DNA of 64,000 bases from Alkalihalobacillus sp. TS-13 (GCF_019720915.1 NZ_JAHKSI010000001.1:248001-312000); one strand, 5' to 3'; positions 8,676 through 16,633 are shown, numbered from the stretch's first letter. The notes: generated by a model not told the origin, from the letters alone. Translations and numbers: made by a program.

Positions 8676-8738
8676 TTATCAAATAGTCTTTTAAATGAGT
8701 ACAAAAAACTCACTAATAATGAATCGGGGGGTTCAACT

Positions 8739-9188
8739 ATGACATCATTTAAATTATTCATTCCATTTTTCTTATTCATGTTACTTCTTGCGGCATGCGG
8801 TGGTTCTGATGAACATCAAGGACAAGGCGAAAAGAAGGGTAGTGAACACGAAGGGCACGGTGACAATGAAAATGCCGAAGATTCCATGAAAATGCTTGAA
8901 GTGGATCTTCAATCTCCTGAAACGGCTGATAAAGGGGAGACCGTCACAATAAAAGCGATGGTGATGTATGGAGATGAGCATGTTGCGGATGCAAACGAGG
9001 TCGTGTTTGAGGTGTGGAAGGAAGGCTCTAAAGACGACAGTGAAATGATTGAAGCAACCAACGATGGTGAAGGGATGTACTCCATCGAGAGTTCCTTTGA
9101 TGAAGAGGGTGTTTATTTCGTACAGTCACACGTAACGGCTCGTGATATGCACAACATGCCGAAGAAAGAAATCAAGGTTGGCGAGTGA
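8739..9188 (+). CDS. YtkA-like (FixH-type) lipoprotein
   Basis: The 149-residue protein has a lipoprotein signal peptide with lipobox LAAC (Cys20), a short linker rich in His and acidic residues (GHGDNEN), and a beta-sandwich like the YtkA/FixH domain from about residue 45 (VDLQSP... GMYSIESSFDEEGVYFVQSHV). It would be tethered to the outer face of the membrane. The His-rich linker fits metal chelation. It lies between CtaG and Sco genes, an arrangement common for oxidase assembly, so a role in copper delivery is likely but not proven. GGGGGG before ATG 8739 sets the start. Confidence 0.8.
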   Translation: MTSFKLFIPFFLFMLLLAACGGSDEHQGQGEKKGSEHEGHGDNENAEDSMKMLEVDLQSPETADKGETVTIKAMVMYGDEHVADANEVVFEVWKEGSKDDSEMIEATNDGEGMYSIESSFDEEGVYFVQSHVTARDMHNMPKKEIKVGE

Positions 9189-9218
9189 ATGTAAGCTTTA
9201 CAGAAAGGGGAAAACGAT

Positions 9219-9812
9219 ATGAAAGAACTTCGAGTGATTTTTTTACTCATTTCATTAGCGATCGTTTTGGCAGCTTGTGGTGGAGAAAAATTGGAAAAGC
9301 CTAGTGACTTAGACTTTGAAGTGAAAGATTTCGAATATAAAAATCAAGATGGGGAGACTGTAAGGTTGAGTGATCTTGAGGGCAAGGTTTGGATTGCAGA
9401 TTTCGTATTCACAAATTGCAATACCGTTTGCCCGCCTATGACCAATAATATGGCGAGCCTCCAAAAGAATATAAAAGAGGCAGGATTGGAAAACGTTGAA
9501 ATCGTATCCTTCAGTGTCGATCCTGAAGTGGATTCTCCAAAAGTGCTGAAAGAATTCGGTAGTAAGTTCAATGCGGACTTTTCGAATTGGCACTTTTTGA
9601 CGGGTTACGGTCAAAAGGAAATCGAAGAGTTTGCAAAGGACAGCTTCAAGACCCCTGTTCAAAAAACAGGGCAATCCGATCAAGTGACACATGGAACTTC
9701 CTTTTATCTTGTAGATCAGAATGGAACAATAGTAACGAAGTACAGTGGAACAGATCGCTCTGATAAGGATGATCAAGAAGTAATCAAAGATATTAAAGCA
9801 TTGCAACAGTGA
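9219..9812 (+). CDS. sco: Sco1/SenC copper chaperone lipoprotein
   Basis: The 197-residue protein has lipobox LAAC with Cys20, then a thioredoxin-like domain. The copper-binding CxxxC is Cys67-Cys71 (TNCNTVCPPM), and the third ligand His is in VTHGTSFYLVD near residue 157. Sco proteins deliver copper to the CuA site of cytochrome oxidase or act as thiol reductants for it. AGAAAGGGG precedes the ATG. It is 30 bases after the YtkA-like gene and 25 before the second CtaG, so clearly in the same operon. Confidence 0.92.
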   Translation: MKELRVIFLLISLAIVLAACGGEKLEKPSDLDFEVKDFEYKNQDGETVRLSDLEGKVWIADFVFTNCNTVCPPMTNNMASLQKNIKEAGLENVEIVSFSVDPEVDSPKVLKEFGSKFNADFSNWHFLTGYGQKEIEEFAKDSFKTPVQKTGQSDQVTHGTSFYLVDQNGTIVTKYSGTDRSDKDDQEVIKDIKALQQ

Positions 9813-9837
9813 TGTTAGATGGAAAGGTGTAATTGTT

Positions 9838-10746
9838 ATGTGGGAACAAGTAACGATGAACTTCAGCTTTAGTCAACTTTGGAATCCGATATTCATGGCG
9901 GTTACATTGCTAATCATTTTCTTTTATCTCATGTATACGGGACCATGGAAAAATCGTTTTTCTAATTCTGAACCGGTCAGTGTGAAAAAGAAGGTTTCAT
10001 TCATTGTGGGAATTGTAATGTTCTACGTTGGTTTCGGCGGACCGCTCTATCTGATCGGACACTTGATGTTCAGCATCCATATGATACAGATGTCGGTCTG
10101 TTATCTGATGGCTCCGCCTCTGTTGCTCTATGGCATGCCTGGTTGGATGATCAAGCCTCTACTGAAGAGCAATTCGTTCACGAAGCCCTTAAAAGTATTG
10201 ACGAAACCACTGATTTCATTGGTATTATTCAATGCGGTATTTTCCTTTTATCATTTTCCGCTTGTTTTTGATTACTTGATGACCAACTACACGGAACATC
10301 TCATTTTCCAGGCTCTTCTTTTCATGACAGCAGTCATCATGTGGTGGCCGGTCATTTGTCCAATACCTGAATGGGATACGATGTTTGGATTGAAGAAGGT
10401 CGGTTATATTTTCGGAAACGGGATCTTGTTGACCCCAGCTTGTGCACTGATCATCTTTTCTGAATCAACGCTTTATTCAACTTACAGCAATCCTGAAACC
10501 TGGTCTTACGCTCTTGGGCTGTGTCTGCAATTAGGTGGTCCTGTGTCGCCGGAATTATACAGCCAGTTTGTCCCTTTATCACCTGTAGACGATCAGCAAC
10601 TGGGCGGCATCATCATGAAAGTGGTTCAGGAGATTGTTTATGGCTCGGTACTCGGATATGTATTTTTCCAATGGGTCCGGAAAGAGCGTTTGAAGGATGA
10701 CGCTGAAATAAATCAATTGTTAGCTTCTACAAATCGTGTAAAATAA
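9838..10746 (+). CDS. ctaG: CtaG-family cytochrome c oxidase assembly protein (copy 2)
   Basis: A 302-residue, about seven-helix protein of the CtaG family: GGPLYLIGHLMFSIHMIQM, MAPPLLLYGMPG, YHFPLVFD, PVDDQQLGGIIMKVVQEIVYG, and a soluble basic tail. His residues in the helices (GHLMFSIHM, FYHFP) are the likely copper ligands of the family. It is full length, unlike copy 1. It is the last gene of the operon; a terminator begins six bases after its stop. Confidence 0.9.
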   Translation: MWEQVTMNFSFSQLWNPIFMAVTLLIIFFYLMYTGPWKNRFSNSEPVSVKKKVSFIVGIVMFYVGFGGPLYLIGHLMFSIHMIQMSVCYLMAPPLLLYGMPGWMIKPLLKSNSFTKPLKVLTKPLISLVLFNAVFSFYHFPLVFDYLMTNYTEHLIFQALLFMTAVIMWWPVICPIPEWDTMFGLKKVGYIFGNGILLTPACALIIFSESTLYSTYSNPETWSYALGLCLQLGGPVSPELYSQFVPLSPVDDQQLGGIIMKVVQEIVYGSVLGYVFFQWVRKERLKDDAEINQLLASTNRVK

Positions 10747-10751
10747 TAAGG

Positions 10752-10791
10752 AAGGCAGATTGTTTCAGGTGGAATGGTCTGCTTTTTTTTT
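10752..10791 (+). terminator. Terminator of the copper/oxidase operon
   Basis: AAGGCAGA (10752-10759) pairs with TCTGCTTT (10778-10785), followed by a run of T to 10791. It overlaps the only TTG start available to the next reading frame. Confidence 0.75.
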
Positions 10792-11314
10792 AGAGGCTTT
10801 GTTATACTTAATTGTTGATTTTGCAACAGCGGAACATAAAGTTGATATTCCTAAGATAAAAGAAGTGAATGACCTTGCGTTCGGACAAGAAAATGAAGCA
10901 AGATTGATTGAGGGGGTCCGGAAATCGGATGCATTTATACCTGAGTTGTCACTCGTTGCCGAAACAGAAAGTGGAGATGTGATCAGGCATATTTTATTCA
11001 GCAGGATTTCTATAAAAACAGGTGGCGGAAGTGAACCAACGCTAGCTCTTGCACCAATGGCTGTAAAACCGGACTGGCAAATCAAAGGCGTCGGTTCTGC
11101 ATTGGTACGGGATGGTCTTAACCGATGTATCGAGGCAGGCTTCGGTTCGGTTGTCGTTCTCGGACATTCGAAATTTTATCCAAGATTCGGTTTTATCCGT
11201 GCTAGTACGAAAGGGATCCACCCACCGTTCGAAATTCCGGATGAAGCGTTCATGGTCTATGAAGCGGTGCCTGGTCAATTGGACGGAATCGAAGGCACAG
11301 TACAATATCCTTGA
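10760..11314 (+). pseudogene. GNAT acetyltransferase with its 5' end replaced by repeat sequence
   Basis: The frame from about 10823 on is a good GNAT N-acetyltransferase (YhbS-like): KIKEVNDLAFG, then LAPMAVKPDWQIKGVGSALV (acetyl-CoA site), VVLGHSKFYPRFGF near the end. The native protein should begin with a Met and about four residues before AT(A/E)xHxxDIP. Instead the frame runs backward into a TIR-like repeat (10795-10824) and then the upstream operon's terminator. The nearest starts, TTG 10760 and TTG 10799, have no proper ribosome binding site. It may be silent or make a chimeric N-terminus. Catalytic core intact. Confidence 0.6.
10795..10824 (+). repeat. TIR-like dispersed repeat, joined to the acetyltransferase
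   Basis: Begins GGCTTTGTTATACTT and ends TTGTTGATTTTGC, same orientation as the copy at 5254-5285. The pair brackets the copper operon. Confidence 0.7.
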
Positions 11315-11325
11315 TGCATTTGCAG

Positions 11326-11356
11326 CAGTCTAGTGATGACTAGGCTGTTTTTTTTT
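11326..11356 (+). terminator. Rho-independent terminator
   Basis: CAGTCTAGT (11326-11334) pairs with ACTAGGCTG (11339-11347) with one G-U and a GATG loop, followed by nine T. Confidence 0.8.
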
Positions 11357-11391
11357 GAGAGGATATGCTTGATAGTGATGGGCGGAAAAAA

Positions 11392-11578
11392 TTAACGGAC
11401 ACCAGAGCCGTTATTTGTGTCAAAAGCTGTGATTTATGAAAGTTAACGGACATCAGAGCCTCTATTTGTGAACAAAGCAGCTGATTTTCTATGCTTTTCA
11501 CGAGATAAGGTCCCTGGTGTCCGTTATTTTTGTAAATCAATAGAAAATTGGATGAATAAGGTCTCCTGTGTCCGTTAC
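11392..11578. repeat. Second cluster of GTTAACGGACA repeats, two direct and two inverted
   Basis: Direct units at 11392-11418 and 11442-11469 (core ACGGACACCAGAGCC), inverted units at 11504-11526 and 11555-11578 (core GGTGTCCGTTAT). Same arrangement as 5310-5497. No gene lies in 11357-11601. Confidence 0.75.
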
Positions 11579-11601
11579 GGAAAAGTGCAAGAAGGTTTTC
11601 G

Positions 11602-12180
11602 TCAGGGGAACGTATTCCCTCGCCTATGATTTAAAATAAACAGGAATACTATAAGACCTGCTACTGAGACGATCGGCCAAGCACTTTGAAAAAATGACTT
11701 GGCTGGTCCGTCTGTATTTTGAGATGGGGCTGTTGAGCCAGTCATCATGAGTTGCTCATAAAAATTCTTTTTATAGGCATCCTCATTTACGACATTTCCA
11801 TTCCTTACTTGAATCATCCCATTTGGACCGCCTACTGGTGTCGGGAAGCGGAATCCCTCATTTTTCTCTAAAAACAGCAAAAAACCCCCGCCTTCTTGTT
11901 GGAACTCCTTAACCCAGCCTTTGTCAAAAGCATCGATTCCGGCAGTGATTACCTCATCCGCATCACCTTTGAATACTTTTTGGACATTGAAATCATAGCC
12001 ATCGAAAATCATTTTTCCCTTTATCGGTAAACCTGAAAAGTCATATGTACCAAGTACTATGATATCCGCATCTTTTTCAACTTGGTCAGGTGTTAATTCC
12101 ACCCAGCTGGTCGCATATGTAGGAATGCTGCTCAAAAAAGCAAAAAGCATCATCATGAAATAAATGGTGATCCGTTTCAT
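11602..12180 (-). CDS. Secreted, C-terminally membrane-anchored protein of unknown function
   Basis: Start chosen at ATG 12180 (MKRITIYF) behind GAGGGG, nine codons inside the longest frame. The 192-residue product has a signal peptide ending near TYATS, an extracellular domain of about 130 residues (DADIIVLGTYDF, FNVQKVFKGD, GGGFLLFLEKNEGFR), a short spacer and one C-terminal helix (PIVSVAGLIVFLFIL) with a basic cytoplasmic tail. The pattern of strand-like DADIIV and VxKVFKG resembles secreted Bacillus proteins annotated only as hypothetical. No sortase motif. Confidence 0.65.
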   Translation of the reverse strand: MKRITIYFMMMLFAFLSSIPTYATSWVELTPDQVEKDADIIVLGTYDFSGLPIKGKMIFDGYDFNVQKVFKGDADEVITAGIDAFDKGWVKEFQQEGGGFLLFLEKNEGFRFPTPVGGPNGMIQVRNGNVVNEDAYKKNFYEQLMMTGSTAPSQNTDGPAKSFFQSAWPIVSVAGLIVFLFILNHRRGNTFP

Positions 12181-12267
12181 TCCTATCCCCTCTTTTCTAT
12201 TTGTCATATTTCCCTATTCCCATTCTATTCTCCTTCTTGAATGTTTTTGAGTTAAAGTTTTCTTTAG

Positions 12268-12447
12268 GTGGTCTTGACGGCATGGACACCAAATCCAGAT
12301 GAAATGATCGGCCTGGACGGTGCGTTAGGAAAAATCGCCTCCCAGCCATACGGACAAATCATGCTCGGAGCTATTGCTGTAGGTCTGTTCTTATATGGGG
12401 TATTCCAGGTTTGGAAAGGGAAAAGCCGACACATGAGAGTCAAATAG
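12268..12447 (+). pseudogene. DUF1206 C-terminal remnant
   Basis: The frame between a stop at 12265 and TAG 12445 encodes 59 residues matching the end of a DUF1206 membrane protein: GLDGALGKIASQPYGQIML and LGAIAVGLFLYGVFQVW. DUF1206 proteins repeat this unit three times with six helices. Only the final unit is left, with no start codon or ribosome binding site. Confidence 0.7.
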
Positions 12448-12578
12448 ATTATTTTAGGAATGGGCAGCCTCAAGCGTGGGGTTGTGCTCTTTTTTTATGT
12501 GTTTTTTGGTGGGATTTTGAGTCTCGGGTTTTACGAACTTAATACCGCTTCTTACTGTTTTTGGAAGGAGGTGTGAAG

Positions 12579-12695
12579 ATGGCCGTAGAATTATTATATA
12601 GAGGAGTGGTTTTATGCCGACATGTCAAAATTGCTACCAAGAATGGACATGGAGACAAACCTTTAGAAAACAGTTCCGGTTCACAAATAAGATGA
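12579..12695 (+). CDS. Possible 38-residue overlapping peptide
   Basis: ATG 12579 follows an almost ideal site, AAGGAGGTGTGAAG, stronger than that of the next gene. The frame has 38 codons (MAVELLYRGVV...) and overlaps the following zinc-finger gene by 82 bases in another frame. It may be a leader for translational coupling or a chance frame. No similarity recognised. Confidence 0.25.
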   Translation: MAVELLYRGVVLCRHVKIATKNGHGDKPLENSSGSQIR

Positions 12696-12931
12696 CCTGT
12701 CCTTATTGTGGTGAAATACAATTCATATCAGCAAAAACTCGCAGAAATATGGTTGGTTATGTGGTCCTTATACCACTTTTTCTATTATGCGTAATGGCAG
12801 CCATAGACTTTTTAATCATTGGTGTCCCTGCAATGGCCCTATATTTATCCCATGTTGGGGTTTTTGCTGCAATGATTTTCATTTCTCCATTTTATATGGA
12901 AGTGACGAACACCGAAGAACCTCTTTGGTGA
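12614..12931 (+). CDS. CXXC-20-CXXC zinc-ribbon membrane protein
   Basis: The 105-residue protein begins after GAGGAGTGG. Residues 4-32 form a zinc ribbon with CQNC and CPYC spaced 21 residues apart (CQNCYQEW, then MTCPYCGE), as in the TIGR04104 group of Bacillus zinc-finger proteins. Two membrane helices follow (about 47-67 and 70-95). The role is unknown; the zinc ribbon probably faces the cytoplasm. Confidence 0.75.
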   Translation: MPTCQNCYQEWTWRQTFRKQFRFTNKMTCPYCGEIQFISAKTRRNMVGYVVLIPLFLLCVMAAIDFLIIGVPAMALYLSHVGVFAAMIFISPFYMEVTNTEEPLW

Positions 12932-12958
12932 TGACAAACAAAGAAGGTGAGTTTCTAG

Positions 12959-13747
12959 ATGCTTGAAACTTTTTCGATCAACCTGACCCCATTCAATCAA
13001 GAGAGAACGGTTCGGGTTTACTTGCCGAAATCCTATGACGATTCGGAACAACATTATCCAGTCCTGTACATGCATGATGGGAAAAATGTATTCCGGGATG
13101 AAGTTGCGGTTGGTGGTAAATCTTTAGAACTTGAAAACTATTTAGACGAGTATAATATTGATTTGATTGTGATCGGAATTGATCAGCCGTCAACATTTGA
13201 AGAGCGCGTCAACCAGTATTGCCCGTGGAAGAACGGGGAGTATTGTAAAACAAAATTTGGTGATGATCGGGACCTTGGCGGTAAAGGCAAAGAGTACATC
13301 AAGTTCATTGTCGATGAACTGAAACCGCTCATCGATCAAAAGTACAGAACGAAGGCGGATCGTACTATGATGGCTGGAATTTCTTTGGGCGGGTTGATTT
13401 CTACATATGCCGCTTGCGCTTATCCAGACATTTTTACGAAGATAGCAGGTTTGTCTTCAGGGTTTTGGCGCAACCAGGAAGAAATCGAAGCCTTGATAAA
13501 AGAAGCGGATTTATCCAATATCGAAGGGATCTATCTCGATTGTGGCACGATGGAAACCAATGACGAATATATCAATGCTGGATTCCTGGATTCGAATCAA
13601 CGTGTTTTTGCGATGCTTGATCAAAAGGTGGCAAATACGACATTCAAAATCATAGATGGAGGGGAGCATAACTATCATGCCTTCCAAAAACGTGTTTCAG
13701 ATTTCATTGGATTCATCCTCCAAGATAAGGTGAAAACAGAGATGTAA
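12959..13747 (+). CDS. Esterase of the alpha/beta-hydrolase (esterase D) family
   Basis: A 262-residue cytoplasmic enzyme, starting after AAGGTGAG. Features: VRVYLPKSYD and YPVLYMHDGKNVF near residues 18-45, nucleophile Ser in MAGISLGG near residue 142, and catalytic His in GGEHNYHAF near residue 240. This is the putative esterase (YbbA-like / siderophore esterase-like) family, which hydrolyses acyl esters. It has no signal peptide. The substrate is not predictable; no siderophore genes are nearby. Confidence 0.85.
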   Translation: MLETFSINLTPFNQERTVRVYLPKSYDDSEQHYPVLYMHDGKNVFRDEVAVGGKSLELENYLDEYNIDLIVIGIDQPSTFEERVNQYCPWKNGEYCKTKFGDDRDLGGKGKEYIKFIVDELKPLIDQKYRTKADRTMMAGISLGGLISTYAACAYPDIFTKIAGLSSGFWRNQEEIEALIKEADLSNIEGIYLDCGTMETNDEYINAGFLDSNQRVFAMLDQKVANTTFKIIDGGEHNYHAFQKRVSDFIGFILQDKVKTEM

Positions 13748-14123
13748 TCTTGACACCATTCAACAGGGTCCAATGAAATACAATCGGTCTTTTTTTTCCA
13801 TTTTGAACAGGATTGGTACTCATTATCATTCAGGTAAAAGGACGCAATCCAAAGCTGATCGTGAATCTTCTGGATATAACTGCATAACATCTTTCAGACA
13901 AGATAATGGGGTTGGTCAATATCAACCTCATTTTTTTATCTTCAAGATCTTCGTTTTATGTACATTTCCTGGCTTTTATTGAACATTTCCCATATATATA
14001 TGTACATTTTTTCGTTTTTATCGGCATTTGACAATTTTCGATTACTATACAGACGAAAAGTAAGGCTGTGAATTTTACGAAAAGACGACCAAGCACAAAA
14101 TTTTCTTTGTACCAGATATTACA
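13748..14123. other. Intergenic region upstream of catalase
   Basis: No gene. It holds a terminator at 13906-13937, a weak Fur-like sequence at 13814-13828 (TGGTACTCATTATCA, 12 of 14 informative positions), and A/T-rich DNA before the catalase promoter. Confidence 0.6.
13906..13937 (+). terminator. Rho-independent terminator
   Basis: ATGGGGTTGGT (13906-13916) pairs with ATCAACCTCAT (13921-13931) with two G-U pairs, CAAT loop, then T7. About 160 bases after the esterase. Confidence 0.75.
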
Positions 14124-14138
14124 TTATAATAATTATAA
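14124..14138 (+). promoter_or_regulatory. PerR box, perfect match, containing TATAAT
   Basis: TTATAATAATTATAA is an exact palindromic match to the Bacillus PerR operator (7-1-7). It contains a consensus -10 TATAAT at 14125-14130, so bound PerR would block the promoter. It lies 74 bases before the catalase start. An alternative promoter, TTGATT (14146-14151) and TATCAT (14168-14173) at 16-bp spacing, lies just downstream. Confidence 0.88.
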
Positions 14139-14211
14139 AAAGATATTGATTTTTTCTTGAGAAGTGATATCATTTACCTTGTACACAATTAATAGATGAG
14201 GTGATGAAAGA

Positions 14212-15672
14212 ATGAGTAAGAATAAGAATCATTTAACAACAAGCTGGGGTGCGCCAGTTGGGGACAACCAGAACTCGATCACTGCTGGTTCGCGTGGTCC
14301 GACGTTGATCCAGGATGTACACCTCCTTGAAAAATTAGCACACTTCAACCGTGAACGTGTTCCGGAACGTGTCGTACACGCAAAAGGAGCAGGGGCTCAT
14401 GGCTATTTCGAAGTGACGAATGACGTAAGTAAATACACCAAAGCGGATTTTTTATCTGAAGTAGGGAAGAAGACGCCTCTTTTCGTACGCTTTTCTACAG
14501 TTGCCGGGGAAAATGGTTCTGCGGATTCCGTTCGGGACCCTCGTGGTTTTGCGGTGAAATTTTATACAGAAGAAGGGAACTACGACCTGGTTGGAAACAA
14601 CACACCGGTCTTTTTCATACGTGATGCAATCAAGTTTCCGGACTTTATCCATACACAAAAGCGTCATCCGAAAACGCATTTGAAGAACCCGAATGCAGTT
14701 TGGGATTTCTGGTCACTTTCTCCAGAATCGTTACATCAGGTTACGATTTTGATGTCGGACCGCGGTATTCCAGCGACCTACCGACACATGCACGGGTTCG
14801 GAAGCCATACATTCAAATGGGTCAATGCTGATGGAGACGGTGTTTGGGTGAAATATCACTTCAAGACAGAGCAAGGCATTAAGAACCTGACAGAAGAAGT
14901 TGGGACGAAGATTGCCGGGGAAAATCCGGATTACCATACAGAGGATCTTTTCAATGCGATCGAAAATGGCGATTATCCTGAGTGGAAGCTTTACGTACAG
15001 ATCATGCCGTTGGAAGATGCAAACACTTACCGCTGGGATCCGTTCGATGTAACGAAGGTCTGGTCACAAAAAGATTATCCGTTGATTGAAGTCGGTAAAA
15101 TGGTATTGAACAAGAATCCGGAAAACTACTTTGCTGAGGTAGAGCAGGCGACGTTCTCACCAGGTATGTTTGTGCCAGGAATCGATGTGTCACCAGATAA
15201 AATGCTGCAAGGCCGTCTGTTCGCATACTCCGATGCACACCGTTACCGTGTAGGTGCGAACCATAATGCACTTCCGATCAACCGACCGAAGAACGAAGTG
15301 AACACCTATCAGCGTGATGGTCAAATGAGATTCGATGACAATGGCGGCGGTTCCGTTTATTACGAGCCGAACAGCCAGGGCGGGCCAGGTGAATCTCCTG
15401 AAAATAAGCAAGCGGCATTCCCTGTATCAGGTGTGGCTGAAAGTGTTCCTTACGATCATAATGATCACTACACACAAGCAGGTGATCTATACCGCTTGAT
15501 GGATGAAGGCGAGCGCGAACGACTTGTGAAAAATATCGTCGGTGCGATGTCAGGTGTTGAATCGGATGACATCAAGCTCCGTCAGATCCAGCACTTCTAT
15601 AAAGCCGATCCTGAATACGGGGAAAAAGTAGCCCAGGGTCTCGGGTTGCCAGTACCCCAAGAAGTGAAATAA
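14212..15672 (+). CDS. katA: Monofunctional haem catalase
   Basis: A 486-residue clade-3-size catalase that turns hydrogen peroxide into water and oxygen. Distal His56 lies in [12 protein letters not shown], the distal Asn in [12 protein letters not shown] near residue 129, and the haem-ligand Tyr in [11 protein letters not shown] near residue 338. Length and motifs are complete. The start follows GAGGTGATG. A perfect PerR box upstream implies derepression by peroxide, as for B. subtilis katA. A terminator follows. Confidence 0.97.
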   Translation: MSKNKNHLTTSWGAPVGDNQNSITAGSRGPTLIQDVHLLEKLAHFNRERVPERVVHAKGAGAHGYFEVTNDVSKYTKADFLSEVGKKTPLFVRFSTVAGENGSADSVRDPRGFAVKFYTEEGNYDLVGNNTPVFFIRDAIKFPDFIHTQKRHPKTHLKNPNAVWDFWSLSPESLHQVTILMSDRGIPATYRHMHGFGSHTFKWVNADGDGVWVKYHFKTEQGIKNLTEEVGTKIAGENPDYHTEDLFNAIENGDYPEWKLYVQIMPLEDANTYRWDPFDVTKVWSQKDYPLIEVGKMVLNKNPENYFAEVEQATFSPGMFVPGIDVSPDKMLQGRLFAYSDAHRYRVGANHNALPINRPKNEVNTYQRDGQMRFDDNGGGSVYYEPNSQGGPGESPENKQAAFPVSGVAESVPYDHNDHYTQAGDLYRLMDEGERERLVKNIVGAMSGVESDDIKLRQIQHFYKADPEYGEKVAQGLGLPVPQEVK

Positions 15673-15696
15673 TTACATTTGAGGAAAAAGACGATG

Positions 15697-15729
15697 AAAG
15701 AAGAGCTCGGATCTGAGCTCTTCTTTTAA
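15697..15729 (+). terminator. Catalase terminator
   Basis: AAAGAAGAGCTC (15697-15708) pairs perfectly with GAGCTCTTCTTT (15715-15726) around a GGATCT loop, followed by T-rich bases. Confidence 0.85.
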
Positions 15730-15739
15730 ATTCATTTTT

Positions 15740-15830
15740 TACATGTAAAGAAAGTATAAAAGACTTTCTTTAATAAAAGGGCAACTAAGGCTCGACCTTC
15801 CTAATGCTTTGCCTCACCAAGTTTTCATTA
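15740..15830 (+). repeat. Dispersed repeat (GTAAAGAAAGTATAAA family), copy 1
   Basis: Shared core: AAAGAAAGTATAAA, ACTTTCTTTAAT, GCAACTAAGGCTC and CACCAAGTTTTC. The first half folds on itself (AAAGAAAGT with ACTTTCTTT). Copies 2 and 3 are at 32637-32733 and 57474-57574. Each follows a terminator hairpin. It reaches the end of the gene at 15828. Confidence 0.75.
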
Positions 15831-16439
15831 ATTGATTTCGATTGCAGAAGTTTCGTTGTTCCAATCTGAAGCCAAGTTAGCTGTTATTCCCCACCAATCG
15901 GAGTGTCTAAAGAAGACTCCTCTGCCATACCCTTGATAGGAAGTATGCTCCCATAACGTTGTCGAGTAGCTTGAATTAGGTGAAGCTGTACTTAAGGAAG
16001 AGATTCTGTCATTCCAGCTGGAAGGTAAATTTGTAAATCCATCTCTCCAATAAATATATTGTCCACCTTTGTTTTTATACTCATAGAAGTCGGTACAACA
16101 AGTTCCAGATCCCATAAGCTTTCCTTCGTTTTGGAGCCTCAGTTTATCTTTTTCGATGAATGCCTGTATCGTTTTCCTGCTTGTAAATCCATATGCCAGC
16201 CAATCGCCTTCACTATTCTGTTTGGGCAGAACCATGGTCACTTTAATGGCATTTTTGGATTTGTCATTCACTTCAGCTTGTGATCCTACATCTTTTCCAT
16301 CTACAGCTAAATAATGAAACGATTCGATTGTATATTCCTTATCTGCATCAGCCGCTGATACTATTCCCGTCTGTCCTGGTGCAAGCCCAATAGCAACCAA
16401 TAAAAAACATACTGCTGAAAGATAAAACTTTACGCGCAA
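15828..16439 (-). CDS. Secreted protein with beta/gamma-crystallin-like calcium motifs
   Basis: TTG start at 16439 behind GGGAGTG. The 203-residue protein has a signal peptide cut near VSAADA, a middle segment of about 80 residues (YLAVDGKDVGS, TMVLPKQ), then about 90 residues rich in Tyr, Trp and Gly. Two copies of the crystallin calcium pattern (N/D-N/D-x-x-S/T-S) are seen: NDRISS and NNETSA, each following aromatic Greek-key-like strands (YEYKNKGGQYIYW and EHTSYQGYGRGVFF). A CC pair (GTCCTDF) may form a disulfide. Likely an extracellular calcium-stabilised domain; role unknown. Similar folds occur in protease inhibitors of family I36. Confidence 0.7.
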   Translation of the reverse strand: MRVKFYLSAVCFLLVAIGLAPGQTGIVSAADADKEYTIESFHYLAVDGKDVGSQAEVNDKSKNAIKVTMVLPKQNSEGDWLAYGFTSRKTIQAFIEKDKLRLQNEGKLMGSGTCCTDFYEYKNKGGQYIYWRDGFTNLPSSWNDRISSLSTASPNSSYSTTLWEHTSYQGYGRGVFFRHSDWWGITANLASDWNNETSAIEIN

Positions 16440-16580
16440 AATACTTCACTCCCGAATAATTGATGTAGACAACCCCGCCTTGTAGACAATGGCAGATTCA
16501 ACTTGATCTCTCCTCCATTCTGCTTCAGATTCGTAAGGATGAAACTTACAAAAGAATGCTTTTCTGCATAGTGCCCATAT

Positions 16581-16633
16581 AAAAAAGCCTCTGTTCTATC
16601 TGTAATCAGATTACATGATAGTGAAGAGGCATT
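16581..16633 (-). terminator. Terminator of the M1-type peptidase gene
   Basis: On the minus strand AGAGGC-type arms 16625-16630 and 16586-16592 enclose inner pairs (CTATC/GATAG and GTAAT/ATTAC), followed by T6. It lies 80 bases after the peptidase stop. Confidence 0.75.

Noticed and set aside
13814-13828. Fur-like sequence TGGTACTCATTATCA
   Set aside because: 12 of 14 informative positions match but no gene start lies close enough on either strand.
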